NCBI GenBank assembly: GCA_028716025.1
Contig: JAQUQP010000049.1
Location: 1-12,629 of the forward strand
Source: a bacterium
GTDB taxonomy: Bacteria > UBA6262
Length of the DNA stretch: 12,629 nucleotides
Direction of reading: 5' to 3'
Below the pieces are notes generated by a model. It had not been told where the DNA came from. It did not search any database and saw only the letters and a program-made list of their open reading frames with translations. Every line of letters starts with the position of its first letter. Position 1 is the stretch's first letter. Of this stretch, positions 1-7,169 are shown in pieces. A program made the translations under genes and the position numbers.

Positions 1-1
1 A

Positions 2-280
2 TACCCCCTGGGGCTCACAAAAATGCTGTTTCGAAATCTAAATAAGGAAAATATTCCCGGAGTAATATATTTACATCCTTTTGAAATAGGAGTAACCGTT
101 ACCAGGTTTAAAGAGATATCTTTGAGGAAAAAATTCAGGACCTATGTGGGTATCGGTTCGATCCAGAAAAAACTTGCCCGGTTACTGCATGATTTTTCTT
201 TTCTGGCGGTGGAAGATTATTTAAGAACTCAACAGGTCAAGGAATTCCCTAATGGAATATCTGGTAAAAAAAACATTTGA
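2..280 (+). CDS. Polysaccharide deacetylase, C-terminal end (5' partial)
   Basis: The reading frame is open to the left edge, so only about the last 92 residues of a longer protein are present; the ATG at 23 is probably internal. The visible part fits the tail of NodB-type polysaccharide deacetylases of the DUF3473 kind. It has the leading segment YPLGLTK, then the characteristic strand VIYLHPFEI, followed by a basic stretch and the closing helix around KLARLLHDFSF. The catalytic NodB domain lies outside the window. Enzymes of this kind remove N-acetyl groups from amino sugars in exopolysaccharide or cell-wall glycans. The last 29 nt overlap the next gene, which suggests coupled translation. 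Family assignment rests on this short tail only. Confidence 0.72.
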   Translation, partial: YPLGLTKMLFRNLNKENIPGVIYLHPFEIGVTVTRFKEISLRKKFRTYVGIGSIQKKLARLLHDFSFLAVEDYLRTQQVKEFPNGISGKKNI

Positions 281-1205
281 ATTAAGCGAGACTGAAAAAC
301 AAGCCATAGCTGCTCTACATTTAAGGGTCTTTAACAAAGAATTGTCCTTAACCGAATTTAACCGCAAATTCGGGTTAGCCAACACCGGCTATTCTTATCA
401 CGGGCTGATCAAGGAAAAAGGGATTATCATTGGTAATTATGCCGCTATCCCTTACCGTTATCAATATTTTGGACAACCGCTGATTTTTGCTTTAGCTGTT
501 GACGGTATGATCGATGAACCATACCGGGATTTTCATAGTTACAATAAAGTAGCGGCTCTGGTGTATGAAGCCCTAAAAAATGATGGGATCCCTTTTATTT
601 ATTGTTTTCCTAATGAACAAGCCTATCTATATACGAAAAGGGTCCTTAAATGGCAGGATATGGGAGAGCTTAATTATTTTGTACAAATTTTGCGTCCCAG
701 CGCGGTGAAAAAGTTTTTGGTTTTATTTAATTGGTTTTTTATTGGTTGGGCTTGGTTAGCCAATAAGCTCGCCGGAAAAAAGGATATGACTGGCGATAAA
801 CAAGAGTATAATATACGGAAAGTATTGGATGATAGTTTCATGAGATTCAGGTATGATAATACCTATGTTATCTCTAACCCTGTTCCTGGAGTTTCTTGCG
901 TTTACCGGATCTATACTGAAAATGGAACCAGAGTGGCTTATGTGATAGATATTGACCCTTTAAGTAAAACCGCGGCTGGCCGGGCGGTAGCGGAATTAAG
1001 CCGGCAGGAATTCAGGAACATTGACCTGGTACTTTATATAGGTAAACTAAGACAGGTCCCTATAAATCTGATCACTATACCTGGCGGATGCGAACCAAAA
1101 AAGATTAGAATGATCGGTAAGATCCTTCTTAGTGAGCAAATAGATGACCGGGTATTTGATCTAAATAATTGGCTGGTGAATATTGCCAGTTTTGATATAA
1201 GATAA
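252..1205 (+). CDS. GNAT-fold acyltransferase of a glycan cluster
   Basis: A 317-residue protein resembling the GNAT / acyl-CoA N-acyltransferase superfamily members often found in polysaccharide loci. The first half (about 1-145) carries the pattern of these proteins: strands around GIIIGNYAAIPYRY, the core LAVDGMI strand with a following helix, then FPNEQAYLYTKRVLKW, which matches the usual 'PN...GW' region. A hydrophobic stretch at about 155-172 (LVLFNWFFIGWAWLA) separates it from a second half (about 185-317). A likely role is N-acylation of an amino sugar made by this cluster, using acyl-CoA or acyl-ACP; the ACP and KAS III genes downstream make an ACP donor plausible. This is inference. 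The ATG at 252 has an AAGGA motif at 239-243 and overlaps the upstream gene by 29 nt. It could instead be a FemAB-like transferase. Confidence 0.6.
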   Translation: MEYLVKKTFELSETEKQAIAALHLRVFNKELSLTEFNRKFGLANTGYSYHGLIKEKGIIIGNYAAIPYRYQYFGQPLIFALAVDGMIDEPYRDFHSYNKVAALVYEALKNDGIPFIYCFPNEQAYLYTKRVLKWQDMGELNYFVQILRPSAVKKFLVLFNWFFIGWAWLANKLAGKKDMTGDKQEYNIRKVLDDSFMRFRYDNTYVISNPVPGVSCVYRIYTENGTRVAYVIDIDPLSKTAAGRAVAELSRQEFRNIDLVLYIGKLRQVPINLITIPGGCEPKKIRMIGKILLSEQIDDRVFDLNNWLVNIASFDIR

Positions 1206-1218
1206 AGGCGGGAAAATA

Positions 1219-2457
1219 TTGCGGATCTGGTTATTACAAATAAGTGAACCATTGCCCTTAAGTCCAACTGTAAAAAAAATGAGGACAGCTTTGCTGGCGG
1301 AAAAGCTGGTTGGCCGAGGCCATCAAGTAACCTGGTGGACCGGGGCTTTTGACCATACCAGCAAAAAGTGGTTGTCAGTATTTTCCGCCGGAGAGCAGAT
1401 AAAACTGCAAGAGAATTATACTCTAGTTGGATTGAAGGGAACCGGATATAGTCGGAATATTTCTCTTAGAAGGTACATAGACCACCGGATTGTTGCCCGT
1501 CAATTCCGGAAGAAAGCCCGTATGCTGGACCGGCCGGATATGGTCATAACTTCTATGCCCACACACGATTTGGCCTATGAGGCGGTGGATTTTGGCCGGC
1601 GTAATAAAGTACCGGTCATAGTGGACATAAGAGATCCTTGGCCGGATGCTTTTCTTTTTGACTTGCCGGCTGGCTTGAAATTATTGGCCAGGATAGTTTT
1701 ACTGGTTGATTTCCGGATAATCAGGAAAGCACTTGAGCAAGCTACTTCCATTGTGGCGGTAACCCGGGCACTCTTAACTTGGTCCCGGCAATATACTAAA
1801 ACCGGCGATACTACTGCGGACCGGGTGTTTTATCTCGGATACAAAAGAATAGTGCTGGAAAATAAGAATGAATTAGATCACCGTTTTGCGTCACTACAGA
1901 AAACATTGCGGGAAAAATATATTGTCCTTTATCTGGGAGCGATAAACAGGAATTATCATAATCCGTTTATTATATTGGAAGCGGCAAAAGCGCTTCGAGA
2001 CTTGGGTGATATTCATTTTATTATTGCCGGTGATGGTCACGATTACAATGATTTGAGCGTGGCAGCCGACGGTTTGGTCAATGTCACCTTGACTGGCTGG
2101 CTTAATAGTGAAGAGATTGAATATATATTGTGCCAATCGAAAATAGGTTTATGTCCTACGGTCAAGACTGTGAATCAGACATCTAATAAGATCTATATGT
2201 ATCTCTCTGCCGGATTACCATTGGTATCTTCATTTCACGGTGAAGCCAAAGAATGGGTGGAGAAATACAGGGTAGGGTATTATTATCCTCCTAACGATGT
2301 TCAAGGTCTGGTCGAGAGGATCAGGCGATTATACCAGGATAAAGAAATGTACAAACAAATGAGCGCTAACGCGATAAAATTATATGAAGATAAATTCAAT
2401 GCTGATAAAATTTATACTGCCTATGCGGAATACATAGAAGAAATGGCAAAAAAATAA
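1219..2457 (+). CDS. GT4 glycosyltransferase, WbuB-like
   Basis: A 412-residue GT-B enzyme that should transfer a sugar from a nucleotide donor to a growing lipid-linked glycan on the cytoplasmic face. The N-terminal acceptor domain (about 1-190) begins with MRIWLLQISEPLP and includes VIVDIRDPWPDAF (133-145), typical of WbuB-like GT4 enzymes. The C-terminal donor domain shows VLYLGAINRNY (236-246), IHFIIAGDG (265-273), VTLTGWL (289-295) and NKIYMYLSAGLPLVSS (323-338). The position normally held by the first Glu of the GT4 E-x7-E motif is Met327 by my reading. The start is TTG at 1219, 13 nt after the previous stop and 6 nt after a GGCGGG Shine-Dalgarno-like motif. Its stop overlaps the next ATG by one base (TAATG). 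Donor and linkage cannot be deduced. Confidence 0.88.
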   Translation: MRIWLLQISEPLPLSPTVKKMRTALLAEKLVGRGHQVTWWTGAFDHTSKKWLSVFSAGEQIKLQENYTLVGLKGTGYSRNISLRRYIDHRIVARQFRKKARMLDRPDMVITSMPTHDLAYEAVDFGRRNKVPVIVDIRDPWPDAFLFDLPAGLKLLARIVLLVDFRIIRKALEQATSIVAVTRALLTWSRQYTKTGDTTADRVFYLGYKRIVLENKNELDHRFASLQKTLREKYIVLYLGAINRNYHNPFIILEAAKALRDLGDIHFIIAGDGHDYNDLSVAADGLVNVTLTGWLNSEEIEYILCQSKIGLCPTVKTVNQTSNKIYMYLSAGLPLVSSFHGEAKEWVEKYRVGYYYPPNDVQGLVERIRRLYQDKEMYKQMSANAIKLYEDKFNADKIYTAYAEYIEEMAKK

Positions 2458-3059
2458 TGCAGAATTCGCTTAAACGTCTAATGGATATATTATTTGCCCT
2501 GGCCGGTATAGCGATATTCTCTCCTGTTTTATTGGCCGTGGCTTTATTGGTTAAGAAGGAAGATGGCGGGCCGGTCTATTATAACGGTGCCAGGGTGGGA
2601 CGGGATGGCCGGATCTTTAAAATGCATAAATTCCGGACTATGGTGCTTAATGCCGATAAGATTGGGGGGGCGTCCAGCGCCGATGATGATCCCCGTATTA
2701 CGGGGATAGGGAAAAAACTCAGAAAATATAAATTGGACGAATTACCGCAATTATTCAATGTGTTAAGGGGGGAAATGAGTTTTGTCGGCCCGCGGCCGGA
2801 AGTGCCTTATTATGTGAATATGTTCACCGAGCAGGAAAAACAAATACTGAGCATTAAACCAGGTATTACCGACTGGGCTTCGCTCTGGAATTCTGATGAA
2901 GGGGCGCTCCTAGCGGGCAGCCCGGATCCGGAAAAAACTTATCTAGAAAAGATCAGGCCGGAAAAGATAAAACTGCAACTTAGATATGTGCAGGAACATT
3001 CACTGCTTACGGATTTTAATATTATTATCCAGACATTATTAAAAATTGCCAAACATTAG
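2457..3059 (+). CDS. PglC-like initiating phosphoglycosyl transferase
   Basis: A 200-residue bacterial sugar transferase of the small monotopic type (PglC class, lacking the extra membrane domain of WcaJ/WbaP). It should move a sugar-1-phosphate from UDP-sugar to undecaprenyl phosphate, the first membrane step of glycan assembly. The N-terminal hydrophobic segment (about 10-33) contains Ser22-Pro23, matching the helix-breaking pair of the re-entrant PglC helix. Further motifs are KMHKFRTM (55-62), DDDPRITGIGK (76-86), the catalytic Asp94-Glu95 dyad in KLDELPQLFN, and FVGPRPE (109-115), then KPGITDWASLW. The family is usually about 180-230 residues, so it looks complete. It is translationally coupled to the upstream glycosyltransferase. 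With the CapD-type dehydratase downstream, a diNAcBac-like or acylated QuiNAc4N sugar is a reasonable substrate guess. Confidence 0.93.
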   Translation: MQNSLKRLMDILFALAGIAIFSPVLLAVALLVKKEDGGPVYYNGARVGRDGRIFKMHKFRTMVLNADKIGGASSADDDPRITGIGKKLRKYKLDELPQLFNVLRGEMSFVGPRPEVPYYVNMFTEQEKQILSIKPGITDWASLWNSDEGALLAGSPDPEKTYLEKIRPEKIKLQLRYVQEHSLLTDFNIIIQTLLKIAKH

Positions 3060-3065
3060 GAAGAC

Positions 3066-3069
3066 AGGA
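3066..3069 (+). promoter_or_regulatory. Ribosome binding site of the E1 alpha gene
   Basis: An AGGA motif lies 6 nt before the ATG at 3076, inside an AGGAAGACAGGA stretch. The alternative TTG at 3046 has no purine-rich motif in front of it and would add ten residues not expected in E1 alpha proteins. This favours 3076 as the start. Confidence 0.6.
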
Positions 3070-3075
3070 TACCGG

Positions 3076-4053
3076 ATGTATTCAAAACAACTGTTAAAAA
3101 AAATGTATGTGGATATGGTGACGATACGCTATACTGAAGAAAGCTTAGTTGACCCGATCATCAGGGGAGAAGTCAAATGCCCGGTACATTTGTACAGCGG
3201 TCAAGAAGCAGTGGCTGCCGGAATAGGCGCGGCATTGGGCAAGAAAGACTATGTCTTTGGTAACCATCGTTCGCATGGTCATTATCTGGCACACGGGGGT
3301 ACGGTCAGGGAACTGCTCGCGGAAATTTATGGCAAAGAATCTGGTTGTGCCAAAGGGCGAGGCGGCTCCATGCATGTTTGCGCTCCGGCAGCTGGATTCC
3401 TGGGTGCAGCCCCGATAGTAGGCGGAACTATTGCTTTGGCTGCCGGTGCGGCTTTGGCCGCCAGTATAAGGAAGGATGGCAGGATAGCAGTCAGTTTTTT
3501 TGGTGACGGGGCTACCGGGGAAGGGACTTTTTACGAGTCTCTTAACTTTGCTTCCTTAAAAAAACTGCCATTAATTTTTGTTTGCGAGAATAATCTGTAT
3601 GCTACTCATATGCCATTGAAGGATTGTAGGGTCGCGAATAATATTGTGGAAACAGGCAAGCCATTCTGTATCCCATCTTTTCGCGAAGACGGCAATGATG
3701 TTTTAAAAGTTTATGAACTAGCCCTGAAAGCGGTGGCTTTATGCCGGTCAGGAAAAGGCCCGGTTTTATTGGAATTCATGACCTACCGGATGAGAGGGCA
3801 TGTTGGTCCCGATGATAATATACAAGGATGCCGCACTGATATTCGGCCAGCCAAGGAAGTAGCTAAGTGGAAAGGCCAGGATCCTATTATTAGGTTTGAA
3901 AAATACCTGCTAGACCGGAAGTTCTATAATTTGAAAGAACTGGAAAGCTTGAAAGAATGTGTTGCCAGGACCGTGAAAACCGCGTTAGAATTTACCAAGA
4001 GCAGCGAATATCCCAATCCCAAGGATTTAAACGAATATGTCATCAAAAAATAG
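3076..4053 (+). CDS. ThDP-dependent 2-oxo acid dehydrogenase E1, alpha subunit
   Basis: A 325-residue E1 alpha subunit of the pyruvate / branched-chain / acetoin dehydrogenase family. With the beta subunit it should decarboxylate a 2-oxo acid on thiamine diphosphate. Visible features are the start MYSKQLLKKMYVDMVTIR, HLYSGQEAV (38-46), FGNHRSHGHYLA (61-72), GRGGSMH (94-100), and the ThDP-Mg motif GDG at 143-145 ending in NN at 172-173. TYRMRGHVGP follows in the C-terminal third. I prefer ATG 3076 over an upstream TTG at 3046. It overlaps the beta gene by 17 nt. No E2 lipoyl acyltransferase or E3 is in the window, and the neighbours are glycan and acyl-carrier genes, so a central-metabolism role is unlikely. 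Homologous orphan E1 pairs are known in branched-sugar pathways such as avilamycin (AviB1/AviB2), from recollection. The substrate is unknown. Confidence 0.9.
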   Translation: MYSKQLLKKMYVDMVTIRYTEESLVDPIIRGEVKCPVHLYSGQEAVAAGIGAALGKKDYVFGNHRSHGHYLAHGGTVRELLAEIYGKESGCAKGRGGSMHVCAPAAGFLGAAPIVGGTIALAAGAALAASIRKDGRIAVSFFGDGATGEGTFYESLNFASLKKLPLIFVCENNLYATHMPLKDCRVANNIVETGKPFCIPSFREDGNDVLKVYELALKAVALCRSGKGPVLLEFMTYRMRGHVGPDDNIQGCRTDIRPAKEVAKWKGQDPIIRFEKYLLDRKFYNLKELESLKECVARTVKTALEFTKSSEYPNPKDLNEYVIKK

Positions 4054-5023
4054 GATTTTACAATATAGCTTGGCTATTAATGAAGCTCTCCACCAGATGA
4101 TGTCCGGTGATAAAAGAGTTTTTCTTATCGGGCAAGGAGTGAATAGTCCCTGGTATGTAGGAAATACCGCCCGGGGGTTACTGGAAAAATTCGGTTCAAG
4201 CAGGGTAATAGATACGCCGGTTTCCGAAAACGGTATTACCGGCGCTGCTGTAGGCGCGGCGCTAGCGGGTATGAAGCCGGTAATGGTCCATCCCCGGATG
4301 GATTTTATGCTTTATGCCTTGGATCCGATAATAAATGAGGCGGCGAACTGGCATTATATGACCGGAGGAAAGTCAACAGTTCCGGTAGTTATCTGGGGTA
4401 TTATTAACCGCGGCGGCGAGCAGGCGGCGCAGCATTCCCAGGCATTCCATGGCCTTTTTGCCCATATCCCCGGTCTAAAAGTAGTGATGCCATCCACACC
4501 TTATGACGCTAAGGGATTAATGATCGCGGCTATTAAAGACGAAAATCCAGTGGTTTTTATCGATGACCGTTGGTTGTATCGGGCTGAAGGACATGTTCCG
4601 ACAGAGCTTTATACAGTACCTATCGGTAAAGGGGTGATCAGGAAAAAAGGGACGGATGTAACCATTGCCACTATCTCCTATATGGTCCCGGAATCTTTAG
4701 TAGCGGCACAGGAATTGGCAGAAGCAGGCGTATCTGTGGAAGTACTTGACTTGCGTTCAGCAAAACCTCTTGACCAGGACTTGCTTATTCGTTCAGTGAG
4801 TAAGACCAAGAGACTGGTGGTAGCGGATGTCGGCTGGAAAACCGGTGGGCTATCAGCGGAAGTAACGGCGATAATAGCGGAAAACATCGGTACCGATCTA
4901 AAAAAACCGATCCAGCGAGTAGCTCTTCCCGATGTACCGGCGCCATCCAGCAAAACCTTGGAAGCGGTGTATTATCCCCGGAGTAAAGATATAGTTAAAG
5001 CGGTAAAAAAGATATTTTTCTAA
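4037..5023 (+). CDS. ThDP-dependent 2-oxo acid dehydrogenase E1, beta subunit
   Basis: A 328-residue transketolase-like E1 beta subunit, partner of the gene just upstream in the alpha2-beta2 enzyme. Family marks are the catalytic Glu64 in DTPVSENGITGAA, HPRMDFMLYALDPIINEAA (85-103), AQHSQAFHGLFAHIPGLKVV (131-150, with His133), then MPSTPYDAKGL, and a C-terminal transketolase domain with VEVLDLRSAKPLD and the closing VALPDVPAPSS segment. The length matches the usual ~325 residues, so it seems intact. The ATG at 4037 lies inside the alpha gene's end, a 17 nt overlap that supports matched expression of the two subunits. A perfect-looking Shine-Dalgarno right after its stop serves the next gene. 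As with alpha, the absence of E2/E3 points to a non-dehydrogenase use of the ThDP-bound acyl anion, which is inference. Confidence 0.9.
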   Translation: MSSKNRILQYSLAINEALHQMMSGDKRVFLIGQGVNSPWYVGNTARGLLEKFGSSRVIDTPVSENGITGAAVGAALAGMKPVMVHPRMDFMLYALDPIINEAANWHYMTGGKSTVPVVIWGIINRGGEQAAQHSQAFHGLFAHIPGLKVVMPSTPYDAKGLMIAAIKDENPVVFIDDRWLYRAEGHVPTELYTVPIGKGVIRKKGTDVTIATISYMVPESLVAAQELAEAGVSVEVLDLRSAKPLDQDLLIRSVSKTKRLVVADVGWKTGGLSAEVTAIIAENIGTDLKKPIQRVALPDVPAPSSKTLEAVYYPRSKDIVKAVKKIFF

Positions 5024-5028
5024 GGAGG
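5024..5028 (+). promoter_or_regulatory. Strong Shine-Dalgarno before the DegT-type gene
   Basis: GGAGG directly after the E1 beta stop codon, 4 nt before the ATG at 5033. One of the two best ribosome binding sites in the window, suggesting high or independent initiation of the aminotransferase within the operon. Confidence 0.75.
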
Positions 5029-5032
5029 AATA

Positions 5033-6142
5033 ATGGGATATAAGGTTCATTTTGTTGATCCGGCTAAAAACTATAAAATGATCAAGAAAGAAATTGATGC
5101 TGCATATTTTGCGGTGATGAGCAAAGGCGATCTCATTATGCGTGGTCAGCTAAAGAATTTCGAAAAGGATCTGGCCAAGTTTGTGGGAGTTAAATACGCT
5201 ATTGGCACTAATAGCGGCTATGATGCTTTACATATTTCAGTCCAGTGTGCTGGCGTAGGCCATGGTGATGAGGTTATTGTGCCATCACATACTTTTGTGG
5301 CTACTGCCTCAGCGGTAGTAAATGCCGGGGCCCAACCAGTTATGGTGGATGTTGGCTCTGATTATAATATTGATGTAACCAAGATTGAAAAAGCCATTAC
5401 TAAGAAAACAAAAGCGATCATACCGGTACATTTGAATGGCCGGATGAGCGATATGGACGCAGTCATTAAGATCGCGGGGAAATATAAGTTGAAGGTGATT
5501 GAAGACGCTTGCCAATCCCTGGGAGCTACGTTTAAGGGAAAAAAGGCGGGGTCCATTGGCTTGACCGGCTGCTGGAGCTTTTATCCATTCAAGATACTGG
5601 GTGGTTATGGTGATGGGGGAGCGATCACGACCAATGACCCAAAAGTTGCGCGTATGGCAACTTTTTTGCGTTGGAATGGCGAAGACCGTGAAACCGGTGC
5701 CTATCATTACCACGGTTATACTTGTTTACTGGATAATTTACAGGCCGCTTTCCTGGAGGTTAAACTGAGACATTTGCCGGATTGGATCAAGCGGCGCAGG
5801 GAAATAGCGGAAGTGTATAAAGAAGGATTGCAGGATATAACCGATCTAATCTTACCGCATTTTGCCGATAACCGTTTCCGGGATGTATTCCAGAATTATG
5901 TTATCAGGTTCAATAAGCGCGATGACTTGTTGGCCTATCTTAAGAATAATGGGGTAGAGTGCCTGGTGCATTGGCGTAAACCTTACTATTCTTACAAAGC
6001 TCTGGAGTTAAAAGACACCGGTTTTCCGGAAACAGAATCAATTTCCAGGGAAGTGATTTCTTTACCTATGAACGTGGAAATGTCTGACCGGGAAGTAAAA
6101 TACGTTATAGCTATGATCAAGAAATATTTTAAATTAAAATAA
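5033..6142 (+). CDS. DegT/DnrJ/EryC1/StrS-family PLP aminotransferase
   Basis: A 369-residue fold-type I PLP enzyme of the sugar aminotransferase family. It should transfer an amino group, usually from glutamate, to a keto-sugar nucleotide. Seen are GTNSGYDALHIS (58-69, cofactor phosphate region), DEVIVPSHTFVATASAV (79-95), IPVHLNGRMSDMDAV (130-144), VIEDACQSLGA (155-165, with Asp158 and Gln161 for the pyridine ring), and the Schiff-base Lys187 in SFYPFKILGGYGDGGA. Length is normal. The obvious substrate is the 4-keto sugar made by the CapD-type dehydratase encoded downstream. The N-terminal FVDPAKNY...EIDAA pattern also recalls 3-keto-sugar aminotransferases, so regiochemistry is open. Its place directly after the E1 pair suggests the two act in one pathway. 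A few DegT relatives are not aminotransferases (dehydratases), but Lys187 argues against that. Confidence 0.92.
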   Translation: MGYKVHFVDPAKNYKMIKKEIDAAYFAVMSKGDLIMRGQLKNFEKDLAKFVGVKYAIGTNSGYDALHISVQCAGVGHGDEVIVPSHTFVATASAVVNAGAQPVMVDVGSDYNIDVTKIEKAITKKTKAIIPVHLNGRMSDMDAVIKIAGKYKLKVIEDACQSLGATFKGKKAGSIGLTGCWSFYPFKILGGYGDGGAITTNDPKVARMATFLRWNGEDRETGAYHYHGYTCLLDNLQAAFLEVKLRHLPDWIKRRREIAEVYKEGLQDITDLILPHFADNRFRDVFQNYVIRFNKRDDLLAYLKNNGVECLVHWRKPYYSYKALELKDTGFPETESISREVISLPMNVEMSDREVKYVIAMIKKYFKLK

Positions 6143-6146
6143 GGAG
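6141..6146 (+). promoter_or_regulatory. Shine-Dalgarno of the acyl carrier protein gene
   Basis: AAGGAG overlapping the stop of the previous gene, 5 nt before the ATG at 6152. It fixes the ACP start. Confidence 0.75.
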
Positions 6147-6151
6147 TTATC

Positions 6152-6463
6152 ATGGTTGAACAGCGTGATAAGATCATCCAGGCGGTATACGCAGCCATTG
6201 ATGAGCTTAACGGTAGTCTCCCGGAAGGGGACAGGATCAATAAAACCCGGGAGGAAATATTGATTGGCAAATCCGGCAAAATAGACTCCTTGGGGATGAT
6301 CAATTTAATAGTGGCCGTGGAGCAAAAAATAGAGGAAGAATTACAGGTGACGTTATCCCTGGCCAATGATAACGCTATGTCGGCGGAAAACAGTCCTTTT
6401 AAAACAGTGGGCTCACTGATCGATTATGTAGAAAAATTATTGAAAGGGTCGGGGAATGATTGA
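6152..6463 (+). CDS. Acyl carrier protein (cluster-specific, extended)
   Basis: A 103-residue phosphopantetheine-binding protein. The attachment serine is Ser46 in GKIDSLGMINLI, the canonical DSL motif at the start of helix II, followed by a helix VAVEQKIEEEL. It is longer than a housekeeping AcpP (about 78 residues). The extra length lies in the N-terminal helix-loop region (1-35) and in a loop between helices II and III (about 67-85, LSLANDNAMSAENSPFKT). This version resembles ACPs that sit in O-antigen and flagellin-glycan loci rather than fatty-acid ACP. It should carry the acyl chain handled by the SDR and KAS III encoded next. It overlaps the SDR gene by 8 nt, so the two are translationally coupled. 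It needs a phosphopantetheinyl transferase from elsewhere in the genome. Confidence 0.88.
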   Translation: MVEQRDKIIQAVYAAIDELNGSLPEGDRINKTREEILIGKSGKIDSLGMINLIVAVEQKIEEELQVTLSLANDNAMSAENSPFKTVGSLIDYVEKLLKGSGND

Positions 6464-7169
6464 CCGGAAAGTAATGCTCATTACCGGCACTAGTCGGAGT
6501 ATCGGCAAATACTTGGCCGAATATTATAGCAGACAGGGATTTGCCGTGATCGGTTGCAGTCGGAAAGAAGTGGAACAAGCTTGTCCGAATTACCGGCACT
6601 TTGTTCTGGATGTTACTGATGAAGCGAAAGTTAAGCAAATGTTTATAACCATAGCCAGGGAATACGGCCGCTTGGATATCTTGATCAATAATGCCGGCCT
6701 GCAGACTATTAATTATGTATTGTTGACAACGATAAATACGGTCAATGATGTTTTACGGGTAAATGTGGCCGGTCCCTTTTTATTCTGCAGAGAAGCGGCT
6801 AAGCTGATGAAAAAAAATAAAGAAGGCAGGATAATCAATTTTTCCAGTATCGCCGTGCCCTTAGCCAGCCCGGGCAGTGCTGTTTACAGTGCTTCCAAAG
6901 CCGCTCTGGAGCAATTCAGTAGAGTGCTGGCCAAGGAAGTGTATAACGAGGGGATTAAGGTTAATGTTTTGTCTTTGTCTATAGTACAGGATTCGGGTAT
7001 GGCTGGGAATTTTAATGAGCAGATAATTAAAGAGACCTTAGCCCGAACGATTACGAAAAAACCAATAACTTATCAGGATATAAGCCAGGCTATAGATTCA
7101 TTGGTGACTGGAAAAGACAAGGAATTTTCCGGTCAGGTTATTTGCCTGGGAGGGGTCAGCAAAGAATGA
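6456..7169 (+). CDS. Short-chain dehydrogenase/reductase (FabG-like)
   Basis: A 237-residue classical SDR with a Rossmann fold. NAD(P) binding region TGTSRSIG (10-17), NNAG further on, the Asn of the active-site tetrad in VNVAGPFLF, then the serine in INFSSIA and the Tyr/Lys pair in VYSASKAA are all visible. In the cofactor motif the usual TGxxxGxG has Ser15 where the middle Gly is expected. The most likely role, from its place between an ACP and a KAS III gene, is reduction of a 3-ketoacyl-ACP to a 3-hydroxyacyl-ACP. A sugar-nucleotide substrate cannot be excluded. The ATG at 6456 overlaps the ACP end by 8 nt, and its TGA overlaps the next ATG (ATGA). Similar SDRs with GCSR near residue 35 accompany ACP/KAS III pairs in other glycan loci, from memory. 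Confidence 0.9.
   Translation: MIDRKVMLITGTSRSIGKYLAEYYSRQGFAVIGCSRKEVEQACPNYRHFVLDVTDEAKVKQMFITIAREYGRLDILINNAGLQTINYVLLTTINTVNDVLRVNVAGPFLFCREAAKLMKKNKEGRIINFSSIAVPLASPGSAVYSASKAALEQFSRVLAKEVYNEGIKVNVLSLSIVQDSGMAGNFNEQIIKETLARTITKKPITYQDISQAIDSLVTGKDKEFSGQVICLGGVSKE
7149..7153 (+). promoter_or_regulatory. Ribosome binding site choosing the KAS III start
   Basis: GGAGG inside the end of the SDR gene, 12 nt before the ATG at 7166. A TTG at 7142 lies before this motif and would add eight residues not seen in KAS III proteins, so 7166 is preferred. Confidence 0.6.

Noticed and set aside
2689..2707. A 19-nt palindrome (ATCCCCGTA, one base, then its reverse complement) inside the sugar transferase gene
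   Set aside because: It encodes the family-conserved DPRITGIG stretch, has a one-base loop unsuited to a hairpin, and no T run follows; probably coincidence, not a terminator or operator.
3046..3075. Upstream TTG start for E1 alpha, overlapping the sugar transferase
   Set aside because: No Shine-Dalgarno precedes it and the extra residues do not look like an E1 alpha N-terminus; ATG 3076 is better supported.
3076..5023. Reading the E1 pair as the housekeeping pyruvate dehydrogenase
   Set aside because: No E2 or E3 follows, and the pair is packed tightly between a sugar transferase and a sugar aminotransferase; a specialised role fits better, though this cannot be proven from the window.
5309..5713. 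Open frame of 134 codons on the minus strand
   Set aside because: It lies opposite the DegT aminotransferase, which has all its catalytic residues; the minus-strand protein resembles no family and has no ribosome binding site of note.
5992..6366. Open frame of 124 codons on the minus strand
   Set aside because: It spans the junction of the DegT and ACP genes, both clear real genes; no recognisable protein features.
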